Source: JBFKAV01 sp041621405
Lineage (GTDB): Bacteria > Pseudomonadota > Alphaproteobacteria > Rhodobacterales > Rhodobacteraceae
Assembly (NCBI GenBank): GCA_041621405.1
Contig: JBFKAV010000083.1
Span: 1 to 15,654 of the forward strand
Reading direction: 5' to 3'
Length of the DNA: 15,654 bases
The notes under the pieces are model-generated. The model searched no databases, was not told the DNA's origin, and worked only from the letters and a program-made list of their open reading frames with translations. The translations under genes and the position numbers were made by a program. Positions 1 to 7,566 of the stretch are shown here, piece after piece; positions within the stretch are counted from its first letter, which is position 1, and each line of letters begins with the position of its first letter.

Positions 1-27
1 CCTAGGTCGACCCGCCGGAGGTGCGGG

Positions 28-693
28 GTGGAGCGTGCGTTGCTGATCGGGTCCTCGGGAGGCATCGGCGCCGGGCTCGCCGCCGCGCTGGCCGCGCGGG
101 GCGTCGCCGTCACCGGGCTTTCGCGAAGGGGGCAGGGGCTCGACGTCACCGACGAGGCCTCGGTCACCGCCGCGCTGGGGGCGCTCTCGGAGCCATTCGA
201 TCTGATCCTCGTCGCGACCGGCGGCCTCGAGATCGGACCGCACAGCCCCGAGAAGTCCCTGCGCGATCTTAACCCCGATGCCCTTGCCGCGCAGTTCGCG
301 CTCAACGCCATCGGCCCGGCGCTGGTGCTGAAGCACGCGCAGCCGCTCATGCCCCGCGATCGCCGCGCCGTCTTCGCCGCGCTTTCGGCCCGTGTCGGCT
401 CTATCGGCGACAATCGCCTGGGCGGCTGGTACTCCTACCGCGCCGCCAAGGCCGCGCTGAACCAGCTCATCCACACCGCCGCCGTCGAGATCGCCCGCAG
501 CCACCCCAAGGCCATCGTCGCCGCGCTGCACCCGGGCACCGTGGAGACGCCGCTCACACGGAAGTACCTCGGCCGCCACCCGGCGGTCGCGCCGGAAGAG
601 GCCGCGCGCAACCTGCTGTCGGTCATCGACCGCCTGACACCCACCGACACCGGCGGCTTCTTCGACTGGGCCGGCAAGCGGGTGCCCTGGTGA
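28..693 (+). CDS. SDR family NAD(P)-dependent oxidoreductase (C-factor-like)
   Basis: This is a 221-residue cytosolic short-chain dehydrogenase with a Rossmann fold. The nucleotide-binding glycine motif GSSGGIG is at residues 8-14, and the catalytic YxxxK is Y137-K141 (YRAAK) with a candidate serine at S125. The stretch DNRLGGWYSYRAAKAALN resembles the C-factor/CsgA-like branch of the SDR family. The substrate cannot be told from sequence. The GTG start at 28 is chosen because GGAGG (17-21) lies a normal distance upstream and the glycine motif then sits near the N terminus; the frame stays open to the window edge, so a longer form cannot be excluded. Its stop overlaps the GTG start of the photolyase (GTGA, 690-693), so the two are probably translationally coupled. 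The family call is firm; the physiological role is unknown. Confidence 0.88.
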   Translation: MERALLIGSSGGIGAGLAAALAARGVAVTGLSRRGQGLDVTDEASVTAALGALSEPFDLILVATGGLEIGPHSPEKSLRDLNPDALAAQFALNAIGPALVLKHAQPLMPRDRRAVFAALSARVGSIGDNRLGGWYSYRAAKAALNQLIHTAAVEIARSHPKAIVAALHPGTVETPLTRKYLGRHPAVAPEEAARNLLSVIDRLTPTDTGGFFDWAGKRVPW

Positions 694-2216
694 GCCGCCT
701 CGTCCTCGTCCTCGGCGACCAGCTCTCGCCCGGCATCGCGGCGCTTAAGGCGGCAGACCGCGACGAGGACGTCGTGGTGATGGCCGAGGTGGCGGGCGAA
801 GCGACCTACGTGAAGCACCACCCGAAAAAAATTGCCTTCGTCTTCGCCGCGATGCGCAAGTTCGCCGACGAGCTGCGCCGCGCCGGCTGGAGGGTCGCCT
901 ACACCCGGCTCGACGACGCCGGGAATGCCGGCTCGATCCCGGGCGAGCTCCTGCGTCGGGCCGAGGAGCGCGGTGCCGAGGAGGTCCTCGCCACCCGCCC
1001 CGGTGAATGGCGCCTCATCGAGGCGCTGGAGGACACGCCCCTCAAGGTTCGGCAGCTCGAGGACGACCGCTTCCTCTTCTCCGAGGCCGAGTTCCGCGAC
1101 TGGGCGGAGGGCCGGAAGTCGCTCCGGATGGAGTATTTCTACCGCGAGATGCGCAGGAAGACCGGCCTCCTGATGGAGGACGGCCAGCCCGCCGGCGGCA
1201 AGTGGAACTTCGACCACGAGAACCGCAAGCCGGCGCCGGACGAGGTCGACTACGGCGGTCCGATGGAGTTCACCCCCGACGAAACCGTCGAGGAGGTGCT
1301 CGACCTCGTCGAGAGCCGCTTCGGCGGCAACTTCGGCACGCTCCGCCCGTTCCGCTTCGCCACTGAGCGCGGGCAGGCGCGGCGGGCGCTGACGCATTTC
1401 GTCAAGCACGCATTGCCGAAGTTCGGCGACTATCAGGACGCGATGCTCTCGGATAACCGCTTCCTCTACCACGCGGTCATTTCGCCCTACCTCAACGCGG
1501 GGCTCCTCGACCCGCTGGAGGTCTGCCGGGCGGCGGAAGACGCCTGGAAGGCCGGCGACGTCCCGATCAACGCCGCCGAGGGGTTCATCCGCCAGATCCT
1601 CGGCTGGCGCGAGTTCGTCCGCGGCATCTACTTCCTCGAAGGCCCCGACTACCCGCGCCGCAACGCGCTGAATCACCAGCGGAAGCTGCCAGCCCTCTAC
1701 TGGGGCGCCGAGACCAGGATGCATTGCGTCGCCAAGGCGGTCGAACAGACCCGCGAGGAGGCCTACGCCCACCACATCCAGCGCCTTATGGTCACCGGCA
1801 ACTTCGCGCTGCTCGCAGGCGTGAACCCGAACGAAGTGCACGAGTGGTTTCTGGCGGTCTACGCCGACGCCTACGAATGGGTCGAGGCGCCGAACACCGT
1901 CGGCATGAGCCAGTTCGCCGATGGCGGAGTCGTGGGCTCGAAACCCTACGTCTCCTCGGGGGCCTACCTCGACCGGATGTCGGACTACTGCAAATCCTGC
2001 GCCTACGACGTGAAGGCGAAGACGGGCGAGAATGCCTGCCCCTTCAACCTGCTCTACTGGAGCTTCCTCGACCGCCACCGCGGGCGCTTCGAGGGCAACC
2101 CGAGGATGGCCCGGATGTACCGGACTTGGGACAGGATGGACGAAGGCCGCCGAGAGGCCGTGCTCCGCGGGGCCGAAGCCTTGCTGAAGCGGCTGTCCGA
2201 CGGCGAAACCGTCTGA
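690..2216 (+). CDS. Iron-sulfur bacterial cryptochrome/(6-4) photolyase (PhrB/CryB class, FeS-BCP)
   Basis: This 508-residue flavoprotein belongs to the photolyase/cryptochrome superfamily class that carries a [4Fe-4S] cluster. Known members (Agrobacterium PhrB, Rhodobacter CryB) bind FAD and a ribolumazine antenna; PhrB repairs (6-4) photoproducts in light. The N-terminal alpha/beta antenna domain begins RLVLVLGDQLSP. The C-terminal helical FAD domain holds four cysteines, C346, C434, C437 and C450, in the arrangement expected for the cluster. H361-H362 (AYAHHIQRLM) correspond to the catalytic histidine pair of PhrB, and W338 and W386 to its electron-transfer tryptophans. The next residue, F387, is Tyr in PhrB as I recall it. 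GTG start at 690 overlaps the upstream SDR stop. The MORN gene converges from the right with a gap of only 4 bases. Class assignment is strong; repair enzyme versus signalling cryptochrome cannot be decided here. Confidence 0.93.
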   Translation: MSRLVLVLGDQLSPGIAALKAADRDEDVVVMAEVAGEATYVKHHPKKIAFVFAAMRKFADELRRAGWRVAYTRLDDAGNAGSIPGELLRRAEERGAEEVLATRPGEWRLIEALEDTPLKVRQLEDDRFLFSEAEFRDWAEGRKSLRMEYFYREMRRKTGLLMEDGQPAGGKWNFDHENRKPAPDEVDYGGPMEFTPDETVEEVLDLVESRFGGNFGTLRPFRFATERGQARRALTHFVKHALPKFGDYQDAMLSDNRFLYHAVISPYLNAGLLDPLEVCRAAEDAWKAGDVPINAAEGFIRQILGWREFVRGIYFLEGPDYPRRNALNHQRKLPALYWGAETRMHCVAKAVEQTREEAYAHHIQRLMVTGNFALLAGVNPNEVHEWFLAVYADAYEWVEAPNTVGMSQFADGGVVGSKPYVSSGAYLDRMSDYCKSCAYDVKAKTGENACPFNLLYWSFLDRHRGRFEGNPRMARMYRTWDRMDEGRREAVLRGAEALLKRLSDGETV

Positions 2217-2220
2217 CGGC

Positions 2221-3672
2221 TCAGTTGCCGCCGGCTTCCGGGGCGGCGGCGGTGGCGCCGGCCGCAGGCGGCTGGCCGTCCTGCCAACTGCCGCTGGCCA
2301 CCTCGCCCGAGGCGTAGAGCATCGTGCCCCGGCCCTGGCGCTTGCCGGCCACGAACATGCCCTCGTAGACGTCGCCGTTGGCGTAGGTCGCGGTTCCCTG
2401 GCCATGAAACTCGCCGGCCTTGAACCCGCCCACGTAGACGAAGTCATCGGGCATCGTCATCTCGCCCTGGCCCTCGCGCTGACCGGCGACGAAGTCGCCC
2501 CGATAGACCGTGCCGTCGGCATAGATCGCCACGCCCTTGCCTTCGCGCCGGCCCTCGCGCCACTCGCCCTCGTAGCGGTAGCCGTCGGGCGAGGTCATCA
2601 CGCCCTGGCCGTGGTTCTCGCCGGCGACGAATTCGCCCTCATAGACCAGCCCGCCGGAATAGCGTGCAGTGCCGCGGCCCTCGATCACGCCGGCCTTCCA
2701 TTCGCCCTCGTAGGACGAGCCGTCGGGATAGGTGATCGTGCCGGTGCCATGCGCAAGGCCGTCTTGGAAGCTGCCGGTATAGACCGCGCCGTCGGGGTAA
2801 CGCATCGTGCCGTCGCCGGAGATCATGCCCTCGACCCAGTTGCCCTCGTAGACGAAGCCGTCGGCGCCTTTCAGCGTGCCTCGGCCGTGGCGCCGGTCGG
2901 CGACGAACTCGCCCTCGTAGACGTCGCCATTGCCGTACTTCACGCGCCCCGCGCCCTGGCGCTGGCCATCGACGAAGGGCCCCTCGTAGACGTCGCCGTT
3001 GGCCTGGGTCAGCGTGCCCTGCCCGTTGATCTGGCCGGCCTCCCAGGCGCCCTGGTAGACCAGCCCGTCGGGCATCCTGAGCGTGCCCTGGCCAGCGCGC
3101 TCTCCGGCCAGCATGTCGCCTTCGTAGACCGAGCCGTCGGGATAGGTGATCTTCGCCCGGCCCTGCTTGACGCCCATCTCCCAGTCGCCCTCGTAGCGGT
3201 AGCCGTTGGGGCTTTCCATCGTGCCGACGCCGTTCTGCAGCGCATTGACGAAGCTGCCCTGGTAGACCACGCCATTGGCATAGACCATGCGGCCCGAGCC
3301 CTCGATCCGCCCGTCGACCCAGTCGCCCTCGTACGTACCGCCGTCGGCGAAAGTGATCTTGCCGAAGCCCTCGGGCTTGCCGCCGACGAAATCGCCCTCG
3401 TAGACCGAGCCGTTGGGGTAGCGCGCCACGCCCTGGCCGCGGATCTCGCCCTCGATCCAGTCACCGCTGTATTCGAAGCCGTCCGGCAGCCGGTATGTGC
3501 CGCGGCCATGCGGCACGCCCTCCTCGAACGTGCCCTCATAGACGCCGCCGTTGTCGTATTGCTTGGTGACGACGTCGCCCGCGGTCTGGCCTCGCGCATC
3601 ACCGCCCGCAAACGTCGCCAGAGCCAGAAGCACCCCGGCGCTGACCTGCGCCAAAATCCGTGCCTTCACCAC
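2221..3672 (-). CDS. Exported MORN-repeat protein (18 tandem 23-residue repeats)
   Basis: This 483-residue protein consists of an N-terminal export signal followed by MORN repeats. With the GTG start at 3672, residues 1-28 have a basic start (K3, R5), a hydrophobic core (ILAQVSAGVLLALATFA) and probable cleavage around residues 22-28. Residues 39-452 form 18 gap-free repeats of 23 residues with the pattern YxxGxVYEGxF/WxxGxxxGxG. Residues 453-483 are a decayed nineteenth unit with an Ala/Pro/Gly-rich tail. The frame is open to an ATG at 3747, but GTG 3672 has AAGGA 7 bases upstream and puts the signal sequence at the N terminus; GTG 3669 is also possible. MORN repeats form extended beta-hairpin rods that bind proteins or membranes; no enzyme domain is visible. 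It is divergent from nadE and convergent with the photolyase. Its function is unknown; a periplasmic or envelope scaffold is my inference. Confidence 0.85.
   Translation of the reverse strand: MVKARILAQVSAGVLLALATFAGGDARGQTAGDVVTKQYDNGGVYEGTFEEGVPHGRGTYRLPDGFEYSGDWIEGEIRGQGVARYPNGSVYEGDFVGGKPEGFGKITFADGGTYEGDWVDGRIEGSGRMVYANGVVYQGSFVNALQNGVGTMESPNGYRYEGDWEMGVKQGRAKITYPDGSVYEGDMLAGERAGQGTLRMPDGLVYQGAWEAGQINGQGTLTQANGDVYEGPFVDGQRQGAGRVKYGNGDVYEGEFVADRRHGRGTLKGADGFVYEGNWVEGMISGDGTMRYPDGAVYTGSFQDGLAHGTGTITYPDGSSYEGEWKAGVIEGRGTARYSGGLVYEGEFVAGENHGQGVMTSPDGYRYEGEWREGRREGKGVAIYADGTVYRGDFVAGQREGQGEMTMPDDFVYVGGFKAGEFHGQGTATYANGDVYEGMFVAGKRQGRGTMLYASGEVASGSWQDGQPPAAGATAAAPEAGGN
2317..3558 (-). repeat. 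MORN repeat array: 18 x 69 bp, arranged as two blocks of nine units
   Basis: These are eighteen in-frame units of exactly 69 bp. Unit 1 starts at 3558 and unit 10 at 2937, reading leftward. Paired at a register of nine (1 with 10, 2 with 11, up to 9 with 18), the units share more than the MORN consensus. Units 6 and 15 both begin SP(N/D)GYRYEG, units 8 and 17 both begin MPD, and units 9 and 18 share ANGDVYEG. My hand count gives about 110 identical residues of 207. The aromatic at repeat position 11 mostly alternates Phe/Trp in units 1-9, and the alternation is reset at unit 10. The simplest reading is one duplication of a 621-bp block. Confidence 0.8.
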
Positions 3673-3824
3673 TGCGGTTTCCTTCCAGATGCCTGCCTCA
3701 TCCACTGCGGGCGGCGTCAGGGTAACGGCGAGCACCTGAGCTGACAATGCTCTTCGCGCTCACCGCCCCGCGCTTCCCATTGCCGGAGGTTCTGCTAAGT
3801 AGCCCGGGGGACAGAGAGACGCCG

Positions 3825-5483
3825 ATGATCGCCAGATTTCGCCTCACCCTCGCGCAGCTGAATGCCACCGTGGGCGCGCTTGGTGCCAATGCCGACAAGG
3901 CGCGGGCGGCCTGGGCGGAGGGTCGCGACGCGGGGGCCGATCTGGTGGCCTTTCCGGAGATGTTCCTCACCGGCTACCAGACCCAGGACCTGATCATGAA
4001 GCCCGCCTTCGAGGCCGACGTTGCAAGGCACCTCGACCGGCTGGCGGCCGACTGCGCAGAGGGCCCGGCTCTGGCGATCGGCGCGCCGTGGCGCGAGGGC
4101 GGGCGGCTCTACAACGCCTTCCACGTGCTCGAGGGCGGCAAGGCCGTGACGCGGATCCTCAAGCACCACCTGCCGAATGACGGCGTCTTCGACGAGGTCA
4201 GGCTCTACAGCCAGGCCGACATCCACGGCCCCTACCGGCTCGGGCCGGTCCGCATCGGCACGCCGATCTGCGAGGACAGCTGGTATCCCGACGTGGCCGA
4301 GGCCCAGGCCGAGTCAGGGGCCGAGCTGCTGCTGGTGCCGAACGGCTCGCCGTACTACCGCGGCAAGTTCGAGCTCAGGCTGAACCTGATGGTCAGCCGA
4401 GTCGTCGAGACCGGGCTGCCGCTGGTCTACCTCAACATGGTAGGCGGGCAGGACGATCAGGTCTTCGACGGCGGCTCCTTCGTGCTGAACCCCGGCGGCA
4501 GGCTCGCGGTGCAGCTGCCGGTCTTCGACGAGGCGGTGGCCCAAGTCGATTTCGAGGAGACCGACGAGGGCTGGCGCGCGCTTCCGGGCGAGCGCGCCGT
4601 CCACCCTGACGACTGGGAACAGGACTACCGGGTGATGGTCGAAGCGTTGCGCGACTACCTCGGCAAGTCTGGGCTGAAGAAGGTGCTGCTCGGGCTCTCC
4701 GGCGGCGTCGACAGCGCGCTGGTGGCCACCGTCGCCGCGGATGCGGTGGGGCCGGAGAATCTGCGGGCTGTGATGCTGCCCTCGCGCTACACCTCCGCCC
4801 ATTCGATCGAGGACGCGGCTGAAGTGGCGCAGCGCCTCGGCTGCCGGCTCGACACGGTGCCGATCGGCGGGCCGGTCGACGCGGTGGGCGAAGCGCTGGC
4901 GCCCTTGTTCGAGGGCACCACACCGGGGATCGCCGAGGAGAACATCCAGTCGCGCCTGCGCGGGCTCCTCTTGATGGCGCTCTCGAACAAGTTCGGCGAA
5001 ATGCTGCTCACCACCGGCAACAAGTCCGAGGTCGCGGTGGGCTACGCCACGATCTACGGCGACATGGCCGGCGGCTACAACCCGGTCAAGGACCTCTACA
5101 AGATGCGTGTGTTCGAGACCTGCCGCTGGCGCAACCGGGTGCACCGGCCCTGGATGAAGGGTCCGGCGGGCGAGGTGATCCCGCCCCGGGTGATCGAGAA
5201 GGCGCCCTCGGCCGAGCTTCGCGCCGACCAGCGCGACGAGGACAGCCTGCCGCCCTACGCCACGCTCGACGCGATCCTCGAGGGCCTCGTCGACCGCGAG
5301 GAAAGCGTCGGCGACCTCGTCGCTCGGGGCTTCGATCGGGCGACGGTGAAGAAGGTCGAGGCGCTGATCTATGGCTCGGAGTGGAAGCGCTTCCAGTCAG
5401 CCCCCGGCGCGCGGCTCACCTCCCGCGCCTTCTGGCTCGACCGGCGCTACCCGATGGTGAACCGCTGGCGCGACCCGACCTGA
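3825..5483 (+). CDS. nadE: Glutamine-dependent NAD(+) synthetase
   Basis: This 552-residue cytosolic enzyme performs the last step of NAD synthesis: it amidates deamido-NAD using ATP and ammonia released from glutamine. The N-terminal nitrilase-type glutaminase domain has the catalytic triad E45 (FPEMF), K113 (LKHHLPN) and C149 (PICEDSW). The C-terminal synthetase domain has the ATP pyrophosphatase P-loop SGGVDS at 292-297 and the family end DRRYPMVNRWRDP. The length is normal for bacterial two-domain NadE. An in-frame ATG at 3747 would add 26 residues without family character, so ATG 3825, which gives MIARFRLTLAQLN, is preferred; the upstream GA-rich stretch (ggggga, agagag) is a weak ribosome site. 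It is divergent from the MORN gene with about 150 bases between starts, enough for two promoters, though none is convincing by eye. It converges on the cytochrome gene. Confidence 0.95.
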   Translation: MIARFRLTLAQLNATVGALGANADKARAAWAEGRDAGADLVAFPEMFLTGYQTQDLIMKPAFEADVARHLDRLAADCAEGPALAIGAPWREGGRLYNAFHVLEGGKAVTRILKHHLPNDGVFDEVRLYSQADIHGPYRLGPVRIGTPICEDSWYPDVAEAQAESGAELLLVPNGSPYYRGKFELRLNLMVSRVVETGLPLVYLNMVGGQDDQVFDGGSFVLNPGGRLAVQLPVFDEAVAQVDFEETDEGWRALPGERAVHPDDWEQDYRVMVEALRDYLGKSGLKKVLLGLSGGVDSALVATVAADAVGPENLRAVMLPSRYTSAHSIEDAAEVAQRLGCRLDTVPIGGPVDAVGEALAPLFEGTTPGIAEENIQSRLRGLLLMALSNKFGEMLLTTGNKSEVAVGYATIYGDMAGGYNPVKDLYKMRVFETCRWRNRVHRPWMKGPAGEVIPPRVIEKAPSAELRADQRDEDSLPPYATLDAILEGLVDREESVGDLVARGFDRATVKKVEALIYGSEWKRFQSAPGARLTSRAFWLDRRYPMVNRWRDPT

Positions 5484-5567
5484 GGGTCACAGCGGTGCAT
5501 TGCGCAAAACCGCCTTGCAAGCGTTAGCTAGCCGCTGCCCGGGCGCGTATCCGGCCGGTGTCGGGCC

Positions 5568-5978
5568 TCACATCTCTTGGATCGACTCGAGGTAGAGCGC
5601 CAGCGAGAGCGTGCGGCCGCGTGCTTCGACCTCGCTTCCGTATTCAAGCCCAGGGCCGGCGCCGCCCGGCCGGAACATCGCGCCAAATACCGGCATCGGC
5701 GCACCATGCGCGCGCACTCCGCCGCGTCCGTCGATGACCTGGATCACTTGGCCCATCGGGAACTCGCCTTCGTTGTTCTTCAAAAGCTGCGTCAGGTCCG
5801 GCGGCTTCACAGTCAATAGGTCGGCCAACTCCCCGCCGCCCTTGCCGCTTTCGCCGTGGCACGTGGCACAGGTGCTCATGTAGAGCGCCGCGCCAACATC
5901 CGCTTCTTGGGCGGTCGCGGGGTGACCCGACACTGCACCCGCAAGTATGACTATGGTTGAACTCAGAAGACGCTTCAT
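5568..5978 (-). CDS. Periplasmic class I cytochrome c
   Basis: This 136-residue precursor has a typical Sec signal (MKRLLSSTIVILAGAVSG, cleavage near ATA-QE around residue 24). The mature domain holds one covalent heme site, C37-A-T-C40-H41. H41 should be the proximal ligand and M95 (APMPVFG) is the likely distal methionine. It is a soluble mono-heme electron carrier of the periplasm; its redox partner is not encoded nearby. The ATG at 5978 is supported by a very strong ribosome site (GGGGGAGGAG) 4 bases upstream and by the signal sequence; the same frame extends further upstream without a start of that quality. A perfect Crp/FNR-type palindrome lies about 75 bases upstream of the start, suggesting control by oxygen or nitrogen oxides. 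It is convergent with nadE and divergent from the DUF1801 gene. Confidence 0.92.
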   Translation of the reverse strand: MKRLLSSTIVILAGAVSGHPATAQEADVGAALYMSTCATCHGESGKGGGELADLLTVKPPDLTQLLKNNEGEFPMGQVIQVIDGRGGVRAHGAPMPVFGAMFRPGGAGPGLEYGSEVEARGRTLSLALYLESIQEM

Positions 5979-6051
5979 CTCACTCCTCCCCCAGGCGAAT
6001 TGAAGTCGATGTCGTTTGCAATAAAGCTTGCCGCAGGGCGAACGGTTGGCG

Positions 6052-6069
6052 CATTGACGGCCGTCAATG
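6052..6069. promoter_or_regulatory. Perfect 18-bp palindrome, candidate Crp/FNR-family binding site
   Basis: CATTGACGGCCGTCAATG reads identically on both strands and contains TTGAC-N4-GTCAA, the architecture of Crp/FNR-superfamily operators (classical FNR is TTGAT-N4-ATCAA). It lies between the divergent cytochrome c gene (start 5978) and the DUF1801 gene (start 6165). On the minus strand a possible -10 (TTTATT, 6025-6020) would place its centre near -47, somewhat further than the usual -41.5. On the plus strand I see no matching -10. The cytochrome is therefore the likelier target. The regulator is not in the window. Confidence 0.55.
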
Positions 6070-6164
6070 AAGCGCGCAGCGATCCGGCGCCCCGAGGGGC
6101 CGGGGCAAGACTCTCGGTCTTGGCGGGGATTCGCCCCCGACTTCCCATGCGAGGAGAACCACCG

Positions 6165-6590
6165 ATGCCTGCCAACAAGACCGTCGCTACCCAATCCGAT
6201 CCGGCCGCGTTCCTCGCCGGTCTGTCGGAGGCGAAGCGGGCCGAGGCCGAGCGGCTCGACGCGATCTTCCGCGAGGTCACCGGCTGGGTGCCCAGGATGT
6301 GGGGCCCGAGCATCGTCGGCTACGGCCGCTACCACTACCGCTACGAGAGCGGTCGCGAAGGCGACTTCCTCGCCACCGGCTTCGCCCCGCGGGCGCACGG
6401 CTTCTCAGTCTACATCATGCCGGGCTATGCCGAATTCGGGCCGATCCTTGAGCGGCTCGGCAAGCACAAGATGGGCAAGTCCTGCCTCGAAATCCGCCGG
6501 CTCGGCGACATCGACGAGGCGGTGCTGGCCGAACTGATCCGCGCCGGCATCGACCGGCTCGCCACGTACTGGGCGGTGGAGCCGGGCTGA
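6165..6590 (+). CDS. DUF1801 domain-containing protein
   Basis: This 141-residue cytosolic protein has no signal or membrane segment. After a charged N-terminal helix (FLAGLSEAKRAEAERLDAIF) comes the DUF1801 (YdhG-like) fold, recognised by MWGPSIVGYGRYHYRYESG, GDFLATGFAPRAHGFSVYIMPGY, and KMGKSCLEIRRLGDID. No biochemical function is established for the family to my knowledge. The ATG at 6165 follows GAGGAG at a normal distance; the same frame is open to 6000, but the upstream part is unlike the family. It is divergent from the cytochrome gene and convergent with pfkB, 9 bases apart. Its codon use matches the neighbours. Confidence 0.85.
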   Translation: MPANKTVATQSDPAAFLAGLSEAKRAEAERLDAIFREVTGWVPRMWGPSIVGYGRYHYRYESGREGDFLATGFAPRAHGFSVYIMPGYAEFGPILERLGKHKMGKSCLEIRRLGDIDEAVLAELIRAGIDRLATYWAVEPG

Positions 6591-6599
6591 GGCCCAGAG

Positions 6600-7553
6600 T
6601 CAGCTCTCGATCGGCTGCAGAAGGCACTTCGGCAGCAGCGTCTCTGTATCCTCCTTGGTGCAAAGCGCCGTGCCCTCGGTCATCACCGCGGCGCTGGCCG
6701 CGGCTACGCCGCGACGCAGCGCCTCCTCAGGGGGATCGCCCCCGGCCAGCGCCAGGGTCAGGCCGGCGACGAAGCTGTCGCCCGCGCCGACCTTGCTCTT
6801 CACCTCCACCCGCGGCGCCACGCATTGCACGCGGGTGCCGTTCGTCACCATCACCGAGCCCTCGCCGCCGCGCGCCACCACCACGATCCGCGCCACACGC
6901 TTCGCCACCAGCGAGGCGGCGAATTCGGCGGTCTCGCGCGAGGACGCGAAGGTTCGTCCTGCGAGTTCCTGCGCCTCGTCCTGGTTCATCCTCAGCACCT
7001 CCACCCCCGGCCCGGGATCGGCGACAAGCGCGGCCAGCGGCGCGCCGCCGGTATCGACCACGAGCTTCGCTCCCTTTCCTGCGCAGATCTGGGCGAAGCG
7101 CGACGTGAAGTCGTCGGCCAGCCCCGGCGGTTGGCTGCCCGAGAGCACGCAGTACTCGCCCTCGACCAGCGCGCCTTCGAGCATGATCAGCGCGGTGCGG
7201 ATATCGGCGTCGCTCCAGGCCGGCCCCGGCAGCATGAAGCGGTACTGCGCGTCGGTCGCCCCGTCGTGCACCGACAGCGAGATGCGCGTGTCGCCCGGCG
7301 CGGCCAGAAGCCCGGTGCGGACCCCCTCCATCGCCAGGAGCGCCAGCATCTGCGCCCCGGTGGCGCCGCCCGAGGCGACCAGCGCGAAGGCCTGGCCGCC
7401 GAGACGCTGCACCGCGCGGGCGACGTTGATGCCGCCGCCACCCGGGTCGGTGCGCGGCGGCCCGCAACGCAGCTTGGTGCCGGGGCGGACAACGTCGGTC
7501 TCGGTGGCGAGATCGAGAGCGGGGTTCAGCGTGATTGTGAGGATCGGGGTCAT
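6600..7553 (-). CDS. pfkB: PfkB-type 6-phosphofructokinase (ribokinase-family hexose phosphate kinase)
   Basis: This is a 317-residue cytosolic kinase of the PfkB/ribokinase family. The substrate-binding signature GGGGINVARAVQRLGG is at 38-53. The ATP-site signature with the anion hole and catalytic base D259 is VGAGDS, 255-260. The residues GTKLRC (25-30) and the C-terminal MTEGTALCTKEDTETL closely parallel E. coli PfkB (phosphofructokinase II), and no fructose phosphotransferase genes are adjacent, so fructose-6-phosphate is the favoured substrate. 1-Phosphofructokinase (FruK) or tagatose-6-phosphate kinase are close relatives and cannot be excluded. The ATG at 7553 has AAGGA about 9 bases upstream. 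A LacI-type operator-like sequence overlaps the leader immediately before it, suggesting sugar-responsive repression. The metallopeptidase gene lies upstream on the same strand, 152 bases away. Confidence 0.88.
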   Translation of the reverse strand: MTPILTITLNPALDLATETDVVRPGTKLRCGPPRTDPGGGGINVARAVQRLGGQAFALVASGGATGAQMLALLAMEGVRTGLLAAPGDTRISLSVHDGATDAQYRFMLPGPAWSDADIRTALIMLEGALVEGEYCVLSGSQPPGLADDFTSRFAQICAGKGAKLVVDTGGAPLAALVADPGPGVEVLRMNQDEAQELAGRTFASSRETAEFAASLVAKRVARIVVVARGGEGSVMVTNGTRVQCVAPRVEVKSKVGAGDSFVAGLTLALAGGDPPEEALRRGVAAASAAVMTEGTALCTKEDTETLLPKCLLQPIES

Positions 7554-7566
7554 CGGGGGCAGTCCT

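Noticed and set aside
435..2447. 670-residue open frame on the minus strand
   Set aside because: It lies opposite the SDR and photolyase genes, which have clear motifs. Its protein has no family character and reflects high GC at third codon positions.
2317..3558. Regular 69-bp repeats considered as a CRISPR or minisatellite array
   Set aside because: The units are contiguous, coding, in frame and diverged as protein repeats; there are no spacers.
2404..3744. 446-residue open frame on the plus strand with a repetitive Ala/Val/Asp-rich protein
   Set aside because: It is the antisense of the MORN array; its periodicity is copied from the 69-bp repeats, and no ribosome site supports it.
3747..3824. 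Extended 5' end of nadE from ATG 3747
   Set aside because: The extra 26 residues are unlike NadE N termini, and ATG 3825 gives the conserved start.
5484..5567. Bidirectional terminator between convergent nadE and the cytochrome gene
   Set aside because: Only a 5-bp GCGGT/ACCGC pairing is visible, without a T run, so it is not strong enough to annotate.
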